From the NCBI RefSeq assembly GCF_023634845.1, contig NZ_JAMLJL010000010.1:1-64000 (forward strand): 64,000 nucleotides of DNA, read 5' to 3'. Positions 17,037-24,887 of the stretch are shown here, piece after piece; the first letter of the stretch is position 1; each line of letters begins with the position of its first letter. The position numbers were made by a program, and so were the translations under genes. This DNA comes from Flavobacterium amniphilum. GTDB taxonomy: Bacteria; Bacteroidota; Bacteroidia; Flavobacteriales; Flavobacteriaceae. Below the pieces are notes generated by a model, which saw only the letters and a list, made by a program, of their open reading frames with translations, was not told the origin of the DNA and made no database searches.

Positions 17037-17380
17037 TGGCGATACACTATAATTTAGCAAAAGTTTACGCAATTTCAGATGACGATAAAGATTTCGTTTT
17101 ACAAATCATTAATTTGTTTGTAGATGAAGTGCCAAGTGATATTAAGGAAATGAAAGCCGGTATTAAGGAAAAAGATTACGCCCGTGCCTATAGTTTTGCG
17201 CATAAAACAAAACCAACTTTAGATCTGCTTGGAATGGATGCTGCCAAAGAGGAAATACTTCAAATTGAGCAGTGGACTAAAGATAAAGGGAAGAAAAAAG
17301 AAATTAAAGAAGTCTATAAAAGCCTTAAAAGCCGGGTTGATCTTGCGCTTGATGAGGTTAAGAAAGATTTTGATCTTTAA
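17036..17380 (+). CDS. Hpt (histidine phosphotransfer) domain protein
   Basis: A 114-residue stand-alone four-helix Hpt domain. The phosphorylatable His is His56 in AYSFAHKTKPTLDLLG, which fits the AHxxKxxxxxxG pattern of phosphorelay intermediates. It would shuttle phosphoryl groups between a hybrid histidine kinase and a response regulator in the cytoplasm; neither partner is encoded in the window. The start codon overlaps the stop of the FAH gene (TAATG), and cinA follows 64 bp later on the same strand. Confidence 0.85.
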   Translation: MAIHYNLAKVYAISDDDKDFVLQIINLFVDEVPSDIKEMKAGIKEKDYARAYSFAHKTKPTLDLLGMDAAKEEILQIEQWTKDKGKKKEIKEVYKSLKSRVDLALDEVKKDFDL

Positions 17381-17444
17381 TTTTACTACATAAATTGTTC
17401 GGTTCCTGTCTTTGACCGAAATTATCTTTAAAATTTTACGAAAG

Positions 17445-18695
17445 ATGAAAGCAGCCATTGTAACAATTGGTGACGAAATTTTAATTGGTCAGATTGTTGA
17501 TACGAATTCAGGTTTTATTGCAAAAGCTTTGGATAAAATCGGAATAGGTGTTCATGAAATGTTGTCGGTATCGGATGATAAACAACATATTTTAAAGACG
17601 CTTTCGCAATTGCAGAATAAAGTGGAAGTGGTGATTATGACAGGAGGATTAGGTCCTACGAAAGATGATATCACCAAAAAAACATTAAGCGAATATTTTA
17701 ATGATGAATTAGTGGTTCATGACGGTGTTTTGGCTCATGTGACCCAAATGATTGAGCAATATTTCAAGAAGCCGATTACGCAGCTGAATAAAGATCAGGC
17801 TTTGGTTCCTTCAAAATCTGAAGTGCTGTTTAATCAGGTTGGAACGGCTCCCGGGATGTGGATGGAGAGAGAAGGGACGGTTTTTATTTCGTTGCCCGGT
17901 GTTCCGTTTGAGATGAAATATCTGATTGAAAATGAGGTAATCCCAAGGTTGATTGCAAAATACGAAAGACCTTTTATAATTCATAAAACATTATTGACAT
18001 ACGGTGTAGGGGAAAGTCTTCTGGCCGAAAGAATAGAAGCTTGGGAAGATGGTCTGCCTGAATTTATCAAGTTAGCCTATTTGCCAAGTCCGGGAAGGGT
18101 TCGTTTGCGTTTATCCGCCCGCGGAACTAATGAAGAAGAGTTGCAGAATGCGCTTGCTGATGAAATCAATAAATTAAAACCACAAATTGCAGATTGTCTT
18201 GTTGGTTTTGAAGAAGAAGATACGTTGGAAGTAGTCCTGGGAAGGTTGCTGAAAGATAAAGGTTTTACGATTGCTACGGCAGAAAGTTGTACCGGTGGTA
18301 AAATTGCAGCCACTTTCACATCTGTTGCGGGTTCGTCTGTCTATTTCAAAGGAAGTGTGGTGAGTTATGCTACCGAAGTAAAAGAGAATGTTCTGCAGAT
18401 TCCATCGCGGTTAATCGAAGAAAATGGAGTGGTGAGCACTGCTGTTGCTGAAGAAATGGCAAGAAGTATCCAGAATTTGATGCAGGTTGATTTTGCTATT
18501 AGTACAACCGGAAATGCAGGTCCGTCGAAAGGAGACGATGCGGCTGATTTGGGGACTGTTTTTATAGGAATTGCCACACCGAATGGTGTCTTTTCGGAAG
18601 AATTTAACTATGGTCAACCCCGTGAAAAAGTGATTGATAGGGCCGTAAATAAAGGTTTGGAGCTGATTTATAAAGAAATTTTAAAAAACTACTAA
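17445..18695 (+). CDS. cinA: CinA family protein (nicotinamide-nucleotide amidase/ADP-ribose pyrophosphatase)
   Basis: A 416-residue two-domain CinA. The N-terminal MoaB/COG1058 domain (about residues 1-170) begins [21 protein letters not shown] and includes [11 protein letters not shown]. The C-terminal amidase domain (about 255-416) contains [21 protein letters not shown] and [13 protein letters not shown]. Family members recycle pyridine nucleotides by deamidating NMN and hydrolysing ADP-ribose. An in-frame upstream ATG exists at 17412, but homology begins at MKAAIVTIG and I place the start at 17445. It is transcribed ahead of rpmB, which has its own promoter. Confidence 0.93.
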   Translation: MKAAIVTIGDEILIGQIVDTNSGFIAKALDKIGIGVHEMLSVSDDKQHILKTLSQLQNKVEVVIMTGGLGPTKDDITKKTLSEYFNDELVVHDGVLAHVTQMIEQYFKKPITQLNKDQALVPSKSEVLFNQVGTAPGMWMEREGTVFISLPGVPFEMKYLIENEVIPRLIAKYERPFIIHKTLLTYGVGESLLAERIEAWEDGLPEFIKLAYLPSPGRVRLRLSARGTNEEELQNALADEINKLKPQIADCLVGFEEEDTLEVVLGRLLKDKGFTIATAESCTGGKIAATFTSVAGSSVYFKGSVVSYATEVKENVLQIPSRLIEENGVVSTAVAEEMARSIQNLMQVDFAISTTGNAGPSKGDDAADLGTVFIGIATPNGVFSEEFNYGQPREKVIDRAVNKGLELIYKEILKNY

Positions 18696-18701
18696 AAATT
18701 A

Positions 18702-18733
18702 TTTGTTACTAACGTTTCTTTTTTGTTACTTTG
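18702..18733 (+). promoter_or_regulatory. Promoter of the rpmB-rpmG-bL38 operon
   Basis: TTTG at 18702-18705, a 21-bp spacer, then TACTTTG at 18727-18733, a close match (one base shorter) to the flavobacterial -33/-7 consensus. It lies about 36 bp upstream of the rpmB start. Confidence 0.7.
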
Positions 18734-18769
18734 CACCCTGATTTTGAATAACGATAAAAGATAAGCATA

Positions 18770-19006
18770 ATGTCAAGAGTTTGTGACCTTACAGGAAAAA
18801 GAGCGATGGTAGGAAATAACGTTTCTCACGCTATGAACAAGACTAAGAGAAAATTCTCTGTTAACTTGGTTAAAAAACGTTTTTACCTTCCTGAAGAAGA
18901 CAGATGGATTACTCTAAGAGTAGCTGCTTCTGCAATTAAAACGATTAACAAGAACGGAATTTCTGCAGTTTTGAAAAAAGCACAAGCAGACGGATTTATC
19001 AAATAA
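18770..19006 (+). CDS. rpmB: 50S ribosomal protein bL28
   Basis: A 78-residue large-subunit protein with the typical N-terminus [20 protein letters not shown] and [24 protein letters not shown]. It has a single Cys and so no zinc ribbon. It begins the three-gene ribosomal operon with rpmG 26 bp downstream. Confidence 0.98.
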   Translation: MSRVCDLTGKRAMVGNNVSHAMNKTKRKFSVNLVKKRFYLPEEDRWITLRVAASAIKTINKNGISAVLKKAQADGFIK

Positions 19007-19032
19007 TCTGTTCCTAATAAATATATAGCAAA

Positions 19033-19215
19033 ATGGCAAAGAAAGGTAATAGAATCCAAGTAATTTTAGAATGTACTGAGCACAAAGCTTCTGGTGTTGC
19101 CGGAACTTCTCGTTACATCACGACTAAGAACAAAAAGAACACTCCGGATAGATTGGAAATCAAAAAATTCAACCCTATCTTGAAAAGAGTGACTGTACAT
19201 AAAGAAATTAAATAA
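19033..19215 (+). CDS. rpmG: 50S ribosomal protein bL33
   Basis: A 60-residue protein of the zinc-free bL33 type (one Cys only), with [31 protein letters not shown] and a C-terminal [10 protein letters not shown]. It is the second gene of the rpmB operon; 80 bp separate it from the bL38 gene. Confidence 0.98.
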   Translation: MAKKGNRIQVILECTEHKASGVAGTSRYITTKNKKNTPDRLEIKKFNPILKRVTVHKEIK

Positions 19216-19295
19216 TTAGAGATTTTGAAATAAATCTCAAAATGATCACATTAGAGATTTATAATTTATAAAAATTTCATAAAACAATATAAGTC

Positions 19296-19448
19296 ATGGC
19301 AAAGAAAACCGTTGCAACCTTACAAACAGCTTCAAAAAGATTATCGAAAGCTATTAAAATGGTAAAATCGCCTAAAACCGGTGCTTATACTTTCGTTGAG
19401 GCTATCATGTCTCCAGAAGAAGTAGATGAGTTTCTAAAAAAGAAATAA
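19296..19448 (+). CDS. DUF4295 small basic protein, Bacteroidetes ribosomal protein bL38
   Basis: A 50-residue Lys-rich ORF beginning MAKKTVATLQTASKRLSKAI and ending SPEEVDEFLKKK. It matches the DUF4295 family, which in Bacteroidetes always lies just downstream of rpmB and rpmG. From memory, the cryo-EM structure of the Flavobacterium johnsoniae ribosome identified a lineage-specific large-subunit protein, bL38, and I believe it is this family; the mapping should be confirmed. Position in a ribosomal operon and composition support a ribosomal role. A strong terminator follows 20 bp later. Confidence 0.85.
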   Translation: MAKKTVATLQTASKRLSKAIKMVKSPKTGAYTFVEAIMSPEEVDEFLKKK

Positions 19449-19468
19449 TTTTATCCATTCAATATATC

Positions 19469-19501
19469 AAAGCTACTTTCATTGGGAAGTAGCTTTTTTA
19501 T
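19469..19501 (+). terminator. Terminator of the rpmB-rpmG-bL38 operon
   Basis: Arms AAGCTACTT (19470-19478) and AAGTAGCTT (19487-19495), then a T run. The loop contains the TTG (19482-19484) that serves as the -33 element of the next promoter. Confidence 0.9.
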
Positions 19502-19511
19502 TTTATATTTG
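19482..19511 (+). promoter_or_regulatory. ftsY promoter overlapping the upstream terminator
   Basis: TTG at 19482-19484, 19-bp spacer, TATATTTG at 19504-19511, an exact match to the Bacteroidetes consensus. The predicted transcript would have a leader of about 150 nt before ftsY. That leader has a short CCG/CGG hairpin near 19625-19650 but no ORF of interest. Confidence 0.7.
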
Positions 19512-19668
19512 CCCTGATTTAATACTGAATTTTGGGAAATTTAATTCGATATGATTTTTTGTTTTTGATATACAGAAAATCTTGAATTTAAAGGTTTTGA
19601 ATCACTAAAAAACTGATAACTGGTTCCGATCCGTTCACTTACGGTCCGGACATAATTTAGAATTTAGA

Positions 19669-20622
19669 ATGAGCTTTTTTAAAAGATTATTTTCTTCAGA
19701 AAAAAAAGAAACATTAGACAAGGGTCTTGAGAAATCGAGTACTTCATTTTTATCCAAGTTAACCAAAGCCGTTGCCGGTAAATCAAAAGTTGACGATGAA
19801 GTATTGGACAGTCTTGAAGAAGTATTGGTAACTTCTGATGTAGGTGTCAATACAACACTGAAGATCATTGAACGTATCGAAGAACGCGTATCAAGGGATA
19901 AATATTTGGGAACTGAAGAATTAAACCAGATTTTACGTGAAGAAATCGCGGGTTTACTTTCAGAGACTAATAGTGGTGAAGAAACTGAATTCACAATTCC
20001 GGCAACCAAAAAGCCATATGTAATAATGGTTGTTGGTGTGAACGGTGTTGGAAAAACAACAACAATTGGTAAATTGGCTAATCAGTTTAAAAACGCAGGT
20101 TATAAAGTGGTTTTAGGTGCTGCCGATACGTTCCGTGCCGCAGCAATTGACCAATTGCAAATCTGGGCTGACAGAGTGGGAGTGCCAATCGTAAAACAAC
20201 AAATGGGCAGTGATCCTGCTTCGGTTGCGTTTGATACGTTGCAAAGTGCCGTTTCACAGGATGCAGATGTTGTTATTATTGATACTGCCGGACGTTTACA
20301 TAATAAAGTAGGTTTAATGAACGAGCTTACAAAAGTAAAACGTGTAATGCAAAAGGTAGTGGGTGATGCACCACATGATGTAATGCTGGTTTTGGACGGT
20401 TCTACCGGACAGAATGCTTTTGAACAGGCTAAAGAATTTACGGCGGCTACTGATGTTACTTGTTTAGCCGTTACAAAATTGGACGGAACTGCAAAAGGAG
20501 GAGTTGTAATCGGTATTTCAGACCAATTCCAGATTCCGGTTAAATACATTGGAGTAGGTGAAGGGATCAACGATCTTCAAGTGTTCAATAAATATGAATT
20601 TGTAGATTCTTTTTTTAAATAA
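19669..20622 (+). CDS. ftsY: Signal recognition particle receptor FtsY
   Basis: SRP-family GTPase that receives ribosome-SRP complexes at the inner membrane. The 317-residue protein has a very short acidic/amphipathic N-terminal A region (residues 1-30), unlike the long A domain of E. coli FtsY. The NG domain has G1 GVNGVGKTTT starting at residue 123, G2 DTFRAAAIDQL, G3 DTAGR, and TKLDGTAKGG near the C-terminus. A 54-residue membrane protein begins 2 bp after the stop codon. Confidence 0.97.
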   Translation: MSFFKRLFSSEKKETLDKGLEKSSTSFLSKLTKAVAGKSKVDDEVLDSLEEVLVTSDVGVNTTLKIIERIEERVSRDKYLGTEELNQILREEIAGLLSETNSGEETEFTIPATKKPYVIMVVGVNGVGKTTTIGKLANQFKNAGYKVVLGAADTFRAAAIDQLQIWADRVGVPIVKQQMGSDPASVAFDTLQSAVSQDADVVIIDTAGRLHNKVGLMNELTKVKRVMQKVVGDAPHDVMLVLDGSTGQNAFEQAKEFTAATDVTCLAVTKLDGTAKGGVVIGISDQFQIPVKYIGVGEGINDLQVFNKYEFVDSFFK

Positions 20623-20624
20623 TT

Positions 20625-20789
20625 ATGCAGGATTTTAAAGCTTTTCATTTTTTCTTGTTTGCCACATCCTCTTTATTATTGGCACAAACAGTTAAAAATA
20701 TATATGTGTCTATTGGTTTTTATATTTTGGCCTTAGTATTGTATATTCTCGCTTGGGTAAAGTTTAACAAAGAGAAAAACAATAAATAA
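20625..20789 (+). CDS. Small two-helix membrane protein downstream of ftsY
   Basis: A 54-residue ORF starting MQDFKAFHFFLFATSSLLLA and ending in a charged tail KFNKEKNNK. Two hydrophobic segments (about residues 6-20 and 28-45) predict a hairpin in the inner membrane with a Lys-rich end. It starts 2 bp after the ftsY stop and is followed by a strong terminator, so it is the last gene of the ftsY transcript. Function unknown; coupling to ftsY would fit a role in membrane insertion, but that is inference from position only. Confidence 0.65.
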   Translation: MQDFKAFHFFLFATSSLLLAQTVKNIYVSIGFYILALVLYILAWVKFNKEKNNK

Positions 20790-20797
20790 TAGTATAG

Positions 20798-20825
20798 AAA
20801 AGCCGGCTTAATTGCCGGCTTTTTC
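20798..20825. terminator. Bidirectional terminator between ftsY unit and anti-sigma gene
   Basis: Arms AAAAGCCGGC (20798-20807) and GCCGGCTTTT (20814-20823), with T runs on both strands, between convergent transcription units. Confidence 0.9.
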
Positions 20826-20848
20826 TGTATAAATTAACTCCATTAAAA

Positions 20849-21637
20849 TTATACAGCTCCTAACGTATATAATTGTTCCATTGTTGGTGATTTGCTTCCT
20901 CCTTTTGGTTCCAAAGTAATACCAAAAGCTTCCGCATCAGAGGTACCGCTCACTTCGAATAACTTAGCACTGTTTTTTGTAAAATCGCTCAATAATCCAA
21001 TGCTTGTTGGTGTCAGAGATGGCTTAAGTTTTAAAGACCATACCTGATATTCTTTACCTTCCGGAGGTTCAGGTAATCCGGAAGCATCAATATAAACGGT
21101 CTGGGTTTGTTTATTCCAGTACACTTTTGCAAACGATGATGGTGAAACTGCCTGCCCGGCAAGTGAGATCACTGTGTTTTTAGCATCCCGTATAACGTTT
21201 AAAGCTTCTTTGTTCTGTTTGGCTTCACTTTCAGAATTCACTACAGCTTCATTCAGTTTTTCATTGGCATTTTCCAGTGTCACCACTTCATCTTTGATTG
21301 TCAATTGCTGGTTGTATTGATATCCTATAAATAAAAGCAATACGGCAGCAGCTGCCCATCCAATATAATTTGGAATCAATTTTTTCGGTTTCAATTCAAC
21401 CACTTTACTGTGCTTGATCTCCAGTTTGGCTTTGATTTTTTCAAAATTCTGTACCGAAAGAAAAGGACAGAAGCTGGTTGATAATGCCAAAATTGATTTT
21501 TCAATGGCTACGATCTCTTCTTCAATTTCCTGATGCTTTTTGGACATTTCATGCACTTCTTTGTTTTGTTCCTCATCGAGCAAACCATAAACATAAAGTT
21601 CCAAAATCCCTGATTCTATGTATTCTTTACTATCCAT
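20849..21637 (-). CDS. RskA-type membrane anti-sigma factor
   Basis: A 262-residue single-pass protein. The cytoplasmic N-terminal region (1-90) begins MDSKEYIESGILELYVYGLL, the helical sigma-binding domain. One membrane helix spans about residues 91-108. The periplasmic part has a coiled coil (about 110-150) and the RskA domain (KVYWNKQTQTVYIDASGLPEPPEGKEYQVWSL). It would hold the ECF sigma factor encoded just upstream inactive until a periplasmic signal triggers proteolysis. Its start codon shares the last base of the sigma-factor stop codon, so the two are translationally coupled. Confidence 0.9.
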   Translation of the reverse strand: MDSKEYIESGILELYVYGLLDEEQNKEVHEMSKKHQEIEEEIVAIEKSILALSTSFCPFLSVQNFEKIKAKLEIKHSKVVELKPKKLIPNYIGWAAAAVLLLFIGYQYNQQLTIKDEVVTLENANEKLNEAVVNSESEAKQNKEALNVIRDAKNTVISLAGQAVSPSSFAKVYWNKQTQTVYIDASGLPEPPEGKEYQVWSLKLKPSLTPTSIGLLSDFTKNSAKLFEVSGTSDAEAFGITLEPKGGSKSPTMEQLYTLGAV

Positions 21638-22167
21638 TATACTTTTAAAAAAGTTCGTAAATCATTTATGCAATTCCTGTTTTGCGTTTTGACCGTACCC
21701 AAAGGTATTTCCAGTTCCTCCGAAGCTTCCTGCTGTGTATAACCTTTGAAAAATAGTAAATCAATCAGGGCAATGCATTTGGGTTTTAGCTTTTTGATGA
21801 AATCCTGTATACCGATGGCGTCAATCTTGAAAACAGATTTATTGCTCTCGTCCAATAGATGTACGAAATTATCGCTGGAAAGGTTTTTCTTCGAATTGTT
21901 AAAATTTTTAGAACGGAGTTTATCAATCGCAGTATTCCGGGTGATATTCAGCATCCAGGTATAAAGTCTTCCTTTGGATCCGTCATAGGAATCCATGTTT
22001 TTCCAGATTTTCACAAATGATTCCTGAAGAACATCTTCAGCTTCTTCCCGGTCATTAATTAAATTGATAATGACGGCGAACAGACTTTTAGCATACATGT
22101 CATACAAAACACTGTAAGCTTTATCATCTTTTTTTTGTAACAGCAAAATGATTTCTTCCTGACTCAT
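21637..22167 (-). CDS. ECF sigma factor (SigK-like)
   Basis: A 176-residue extracytoplasmic-function sigma factor. Region 2 contains NDREEAEDVLQESFVKIWKN and GRLYTWMLNITRNTAIDKLRS for -10 recognition. Region 4 contains LLFFKGYTQQEASEELEIPLGTVKTQ, a helix-turn-helix for -35 recognition. An upstream in-frame ATG at 22191 lies inside a -7 element (TATGTTTG, 22185-22192), so I choose MSQEEIILL at 22167. It is paired with the RskA anti-sigma gene and divergent from the DUF4331-TPR-TonB receptor operon, its most likely target. Confidence 0.9.
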   Translation of the reverse strand: MSQEEIILLLQKKDDKAYSVLYDMYAKSLFAVIINLINDREEAEDVLQESFVKIWKNMDSYDGSKGRLYTWMLNITRNTAIDKLRSKNFNNSKKNLSSDNFVHLLDESNKSVFKIDAIGIQDFIKKLKPKCIALIDLLFFKGYTQQEASEELEIPLGTVKTQNRNCINDLRTFLKV

Positions 22168-22184
22168 ACATAAGATTTGTATTA

Positions 22185-22192
22185 CAAACATA
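22185..22192 (-). promoter_or_regulatory. -7 element of the ECF sigma operon; decides the start codon
   Basis: Minus-strand TATGTTTG fits TAnnTTTG and lies 18 bp before the ATG at 22167. It overlaps the alternative upstream ATG, which therefore cannot be in the message. No clear -33 element was seen. Confidence 0.5.
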
Positions 22193-22266
22193 GATATTTC
22201 TTTTTATAAACATCATGTAATGAATGTATTAATTTCTGATAAAAAATACTTTTTTAAAACCAAGCC

Positions 22267-22294
22267 TGAACTTATTCCGTAAGTGTATCTATAA
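22267..22294 (+). promoter_or_regulatory. Candidate ECF-dependent promoter for the DUF4331 operon
   Basis: TGAACTT (22267-22273) and TCTATAA (22288-22294) resemble the -35 GAACTT and -10 TCTnA elements of RpoE-like sigma factors, 20 bp upstream of the first DUF4331 start. The spacer (14 bp) is a little short. No housekeeping TAnnTTTG element is evident here. Confidence 0.35.
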
Positions 22295-22314
22295 ATCATT
22301 TAAAAAACTATAAA

Positions 22315-22965
22315 ATGAAAAAGATTAAATTGTACATAGGCCTTACCATATTTACGGTTTCAGGTTTATTATTAATCGCTGCCGACCATGCTGATGCTCC
22401 GGCGGTGACAGGTAATGCTTCCGATATTACCGATGTATATGCCTTTCAGGGGCAGGATACAAATAATATGGTATTTGTGGTGAATTCACAGGGATTGCTT
22501 AGTCCGGGTGCCACAGCAAGTGCAACATTCAATACAAGTGTATTAATGGAAATCAACATTGACAATAACAATGACAATGTTGAAGATTTAGTAATTCAGG
22601 CTATCAGACGGGGAAATAAAATGTATTTCTTCGGACCTACAGCTCCGGGTGCAACCGGAACATCGAGTACAATTAAAAGTAATTATGAGGCAGGCAGTGT
22701 GGAAATTTCGCAATATGGCCAGGCTCCCATAATCAAGACTTCAAACGGAATGAAATTTTTCGCCGGACCACGGGATGATCCTTTCTTTTTTGATTTGAAC
22801 CAGTTTAAAGCCATTCTTGCAGGAACAGCTTCGGCATTCAACAATCCGGGAACCGACACTTTCGCAGGTACCAATGTGCTTTCGACTATTATTGAAGTGC
22901 CGAAAACTTCACTGGGTGCTTCTTCTTCCATTAATGTTTGGGTTGAAAGCAAACAAAAGATGTAA
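22315..22965 (+). CDS. DUF4331 protein, N-terminal-half type
   Basis: A 216-residue secreted protein with a signal peptide (about residues 1-22). The mature protein begins with the family's ADHADAPAVTGNASDITDVYAFQ, followed by NIDNNNDNVEDLVIQAIRRGNKMYFFGP and KFFAGPRDDPFFFDLNQFK. These are the hallmarks of the first half of DUF4331 proteins, which are usually a single long chain. Here the chain ends after VEVPKTSL-like IIEVPKTSLGASSSINVWVESKQKM, and the second half is encoded by the next gene 22 bp downstream. Function of DUF4331 is unknown; the HxDxP start suggests metal binding. Confidence 0.85.
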   Translation: MKKIKLYIGLTIFTVSGLLLIAADHADAPAVTGNASDITDVYAFQGQDTNNMVFVVNSQGLLSPGATASATFNTSVLMEINIDNNNDNVEDLVIQAIRRGNKMYFFGPTAPGATGTSSTIKSNYEAGSVEISQYGQAPIIKTSNGMKFFAGPRDDPFFFDLNQFKAILAGTASAFNNPGTDTFAGTNVLSTIIEVPKTSLGASSSINVWVESKQKM

Positions 22966-22987
22966 TTAAATTTTAAAAGAAAGAATT

Positions 22988-23524
22988 ATGAAAACAAGTA
23001 AATATATTTTAGGATTTGTAGTCGTTTTGTTCGGTTTATTGGTAAGCTGTGAGTCGGATAATGAAGATAACAGCCAGGATTTTTCAGGAACCTATGTGCA
23101 AAAGGATCAAATGGCCAGACCGGCAATTAACACGGTTTTTATTGCTTCGGGAACTCCGAAAGATGACTTTAACTACACTGTTCCTTCCATGATGGGAGCC
23201 AGTTATCAGGCTACGTTTCAATCGAGATTGCTGGCTTTGAATGCAGGTTATACCACGAATGCCTTAGGACAAAATGCGGCACAGTTCACCGGACTTTTGG
23301 CAACCGATGTTTTAGGGGTAAGTAAAACAGGTACAACCACTTTTTTTGACGGTGTAAATGTATTAACAGGAAGAGCACTTGCCGATGATGTAATCGATGT
23401 GGAATTATTGTTGATTTTCGGTGGACCGGCAGGTACATCTAATGCCGGACTGACTTCCGATCATGTGAACGCAAATGACAAAACATTTTCGGCTTCATTC
23501 CCATATCTGGCTTCGGCCTGGTAA
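22988..23524 (+). CDS. DUF4331 protein, C-terminal-half lipoprotein
   Basis: A 178-residue lipoprotein with lipobox LLVSC (Cys21) followed by ESDNEDNSQD, an acidic stretch consistent with surface or outer-membrane sorting. The mature region has MARPAINTVFI and then GRALADDVIDVELLLIFGGPAG and SDHVNANDKTFSASFPYLASAW, which are the closing motifs of DUF4331. Together with the upstream protein it reconstitutes the full family architecture, so the pair probably assembles in the periplasm or at the outer membrane. It is followed by a terminator, but the TPR and receptor genes continue on the same strand. Confidence 0.82.
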   Translation: MKTSKYILGFVVVLFGLLVSCESDNEDNSQDFSGTYVQKDQMARPAINTVFIASGTPKDDFNYTVPSMMGASYQATFQSRLLALNAGYTTNALGQNAAQFTGLLATDVLGVSKTGTTTFFDGVNVLTGRALADDVIDVELLLIFGGPAGTSNAGLTSDHVNANDKTFSASFPYLASAW

Positions 23525-23526
23525 AC

Positions 23527-23563
23527 AAAAAAAGAGTATGCAATAACGGTATACTCTTTTTTT
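23527..23563 (+). terminator. Terminator after the DUF4331 pair
   Basis: Arms AAAAAAAGAGTAT (23527-23539) and ATACTCTTTTTTT (23551-23563). It may be partial, letting lower expression of the TPR and receptor genes follow. Confidence 0.85.
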
Positions 23564-23591
23564 AATAGTAATGAACAACTACAACTAAGCT

Positions 23592-24884
23592 ATGAAAACA
23601 TATAATCTTATATTTTTATTTTTTGTCCCATTCTTGTTGACAGGATGCGCAAAAACAACAGGCCGGATTACCAATCGTGAGGATTACAATCATTTCTTGC
23701 TGTCGGAAGTCGATAAAGTCAAAGATTTTTCACAAAACGAGATCAATTTCTGGCAGGGAAAGTTCGATGCAGCTCCCAACCAAATCAGTTATCTCAGCAA
23801 AATAGCAGCAAACTATGCTGTTCTTTTTGAACAAACAGGTGATATCAATTATCTGTATAAAGCAGAAGATTTATTGTTGGAATCAAATGAAGCGTTGCGG
23901 TATACAGAAGTGGGAACAATACGCGCTTTGGCCCGGAATTATATTACCCAGCACCGTTTTAAGGAAGCATTGGAACTTGCACAAAAAGCCTATAAAATTG
24001 GCGATGGCCTAAAAGAAACCCAAAAATTACTTTTTGATGTGCACATGGAATTGGGAAATTATGATGAAGCGGAAAAAACATTAAAAAGTTTATGCAACGA
24101 TAATGATTTTGATTGCTTGATCCGTGTGGCCAAATGGAATGATCATAAAGGAAAACTGGATACCGCCATTTCCCTGATGGAAAAAGCATTGGAAAAAGCA
24201 AAAGCCAGTGAAAATACCGGACTGATGTTGTGGACATATTCCAACTTGGGTGATATGTACGGCCATGCCGGTAAAATCCAACAGGCATACGATCATTATC
24301 TGATGGCTTTGAAAATAAATCCAAATAATTCCTATGCACTAAAAGGTTTGGCGTGGATTGCTTTTTCACATGAGAAAAACACAAAAGAAGCGTTGCGGAT
24401 TATTAATCATATTTCCAAAAAACACAATTCGCCCGACTTTTATCTGTTAAAAGCTGAAATCGCCGAGTATGAAATGGATGAACGCGCCAAAGAAGCAAGC
24501 ATGAAAGACTATTTTAAAATACTGGAACAAAATAATTACGGCGTGATGTACAATAAATACAATTCCCTGATTTATGCCGATGATAAAACTTCAGCCCAAA
24601 AAGCACTGGAAATTGCACAAGAAGAAATTAATAACAGGCCTACACCTGATTCGTATGATTTGCTGGCCTGGGCCTATTATAATCTGGGCGACACCAAAAA
24701 AGCATATGAAATTGTCCAAAAGTATGTCGCCGATAAATCATTCGAGCCGCAATTGAACTATCATGTGGCTGCTATTTACAAAGCCAATAATCTTAAAAAT
24801 AAGATAAAACCTATAAAAAAAGAATTGGAATCGAGTATTTTTGAACTAGGTCCCAACATGGCCGATGAAATTGAAAATCTATAA
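23592..24884 (+). CDS. TPR-repeat lipoprotein
   Basis: A 430-residue lipoprotein (lipobox LLTGC, Cys19) built of tetratricopeptide repeats from about residue 60 to 400. Clear examples are QTGDINYLYKAEDLLLESNEAL, HRFKEALELAQKAYKIGDG, GNYDEAEKTLKSLC, GKLDTAISLMEKALEKA, GKIQQAYDHYLMALKINPNN and GDTKKAYEIVQKYV. Such proteins act as scaffolds. Its gene ends 3 bp before the TonB-dependent receptor gene, so the two are co-expressed and the protein may assist the receptor or the DUF4331 pair at the outer membrane. Confidence 0.85.
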   Translation: MKTYNLIFLFFVPFLLTGCAKTTGRITNREDYNHFLLSEVDKVKDFSQNEINFWQGKFDAAPNQISYLSKIAANYAVLFEQTGDINYLYKAEDLLLESNEALRYTEVGTIRALARNYITQHRFKEALELAQKAYKIGDGLKETQKLLFDVHMELGNYDEAEKTLKSLCNDNDFDCLIRVAKWNDHKGKLDTAISLMEKALEKAKASENTGLMLWTYSNLGDMYGHAGKIQQAYDHYLMALKINPNNSYALKGLAWIAFSHEKNTKEALRIINHISKKHNSPDFYLLKAEIAEYEMDERAKEASMKDYFKILEQNNYGVMYNKYNSLIYADDKTSAQKALEIAQEEINNRPTPDSYDLLAWAYYNLGDTKKAYEIVQKYVADKSFEPQLNYHVAAIYKANNLKNKIKPIKKELESSIFELGPNMADEIENL

Positions 24885-24887
24885 TTA

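Noticed and set aside
17412..17444. Upstream start of cinA giving 11 more residues
   Set aside because: Conserved CinA homology begins at [11 protein letters not shown] (17445) and the extra residues have no family counterpart.
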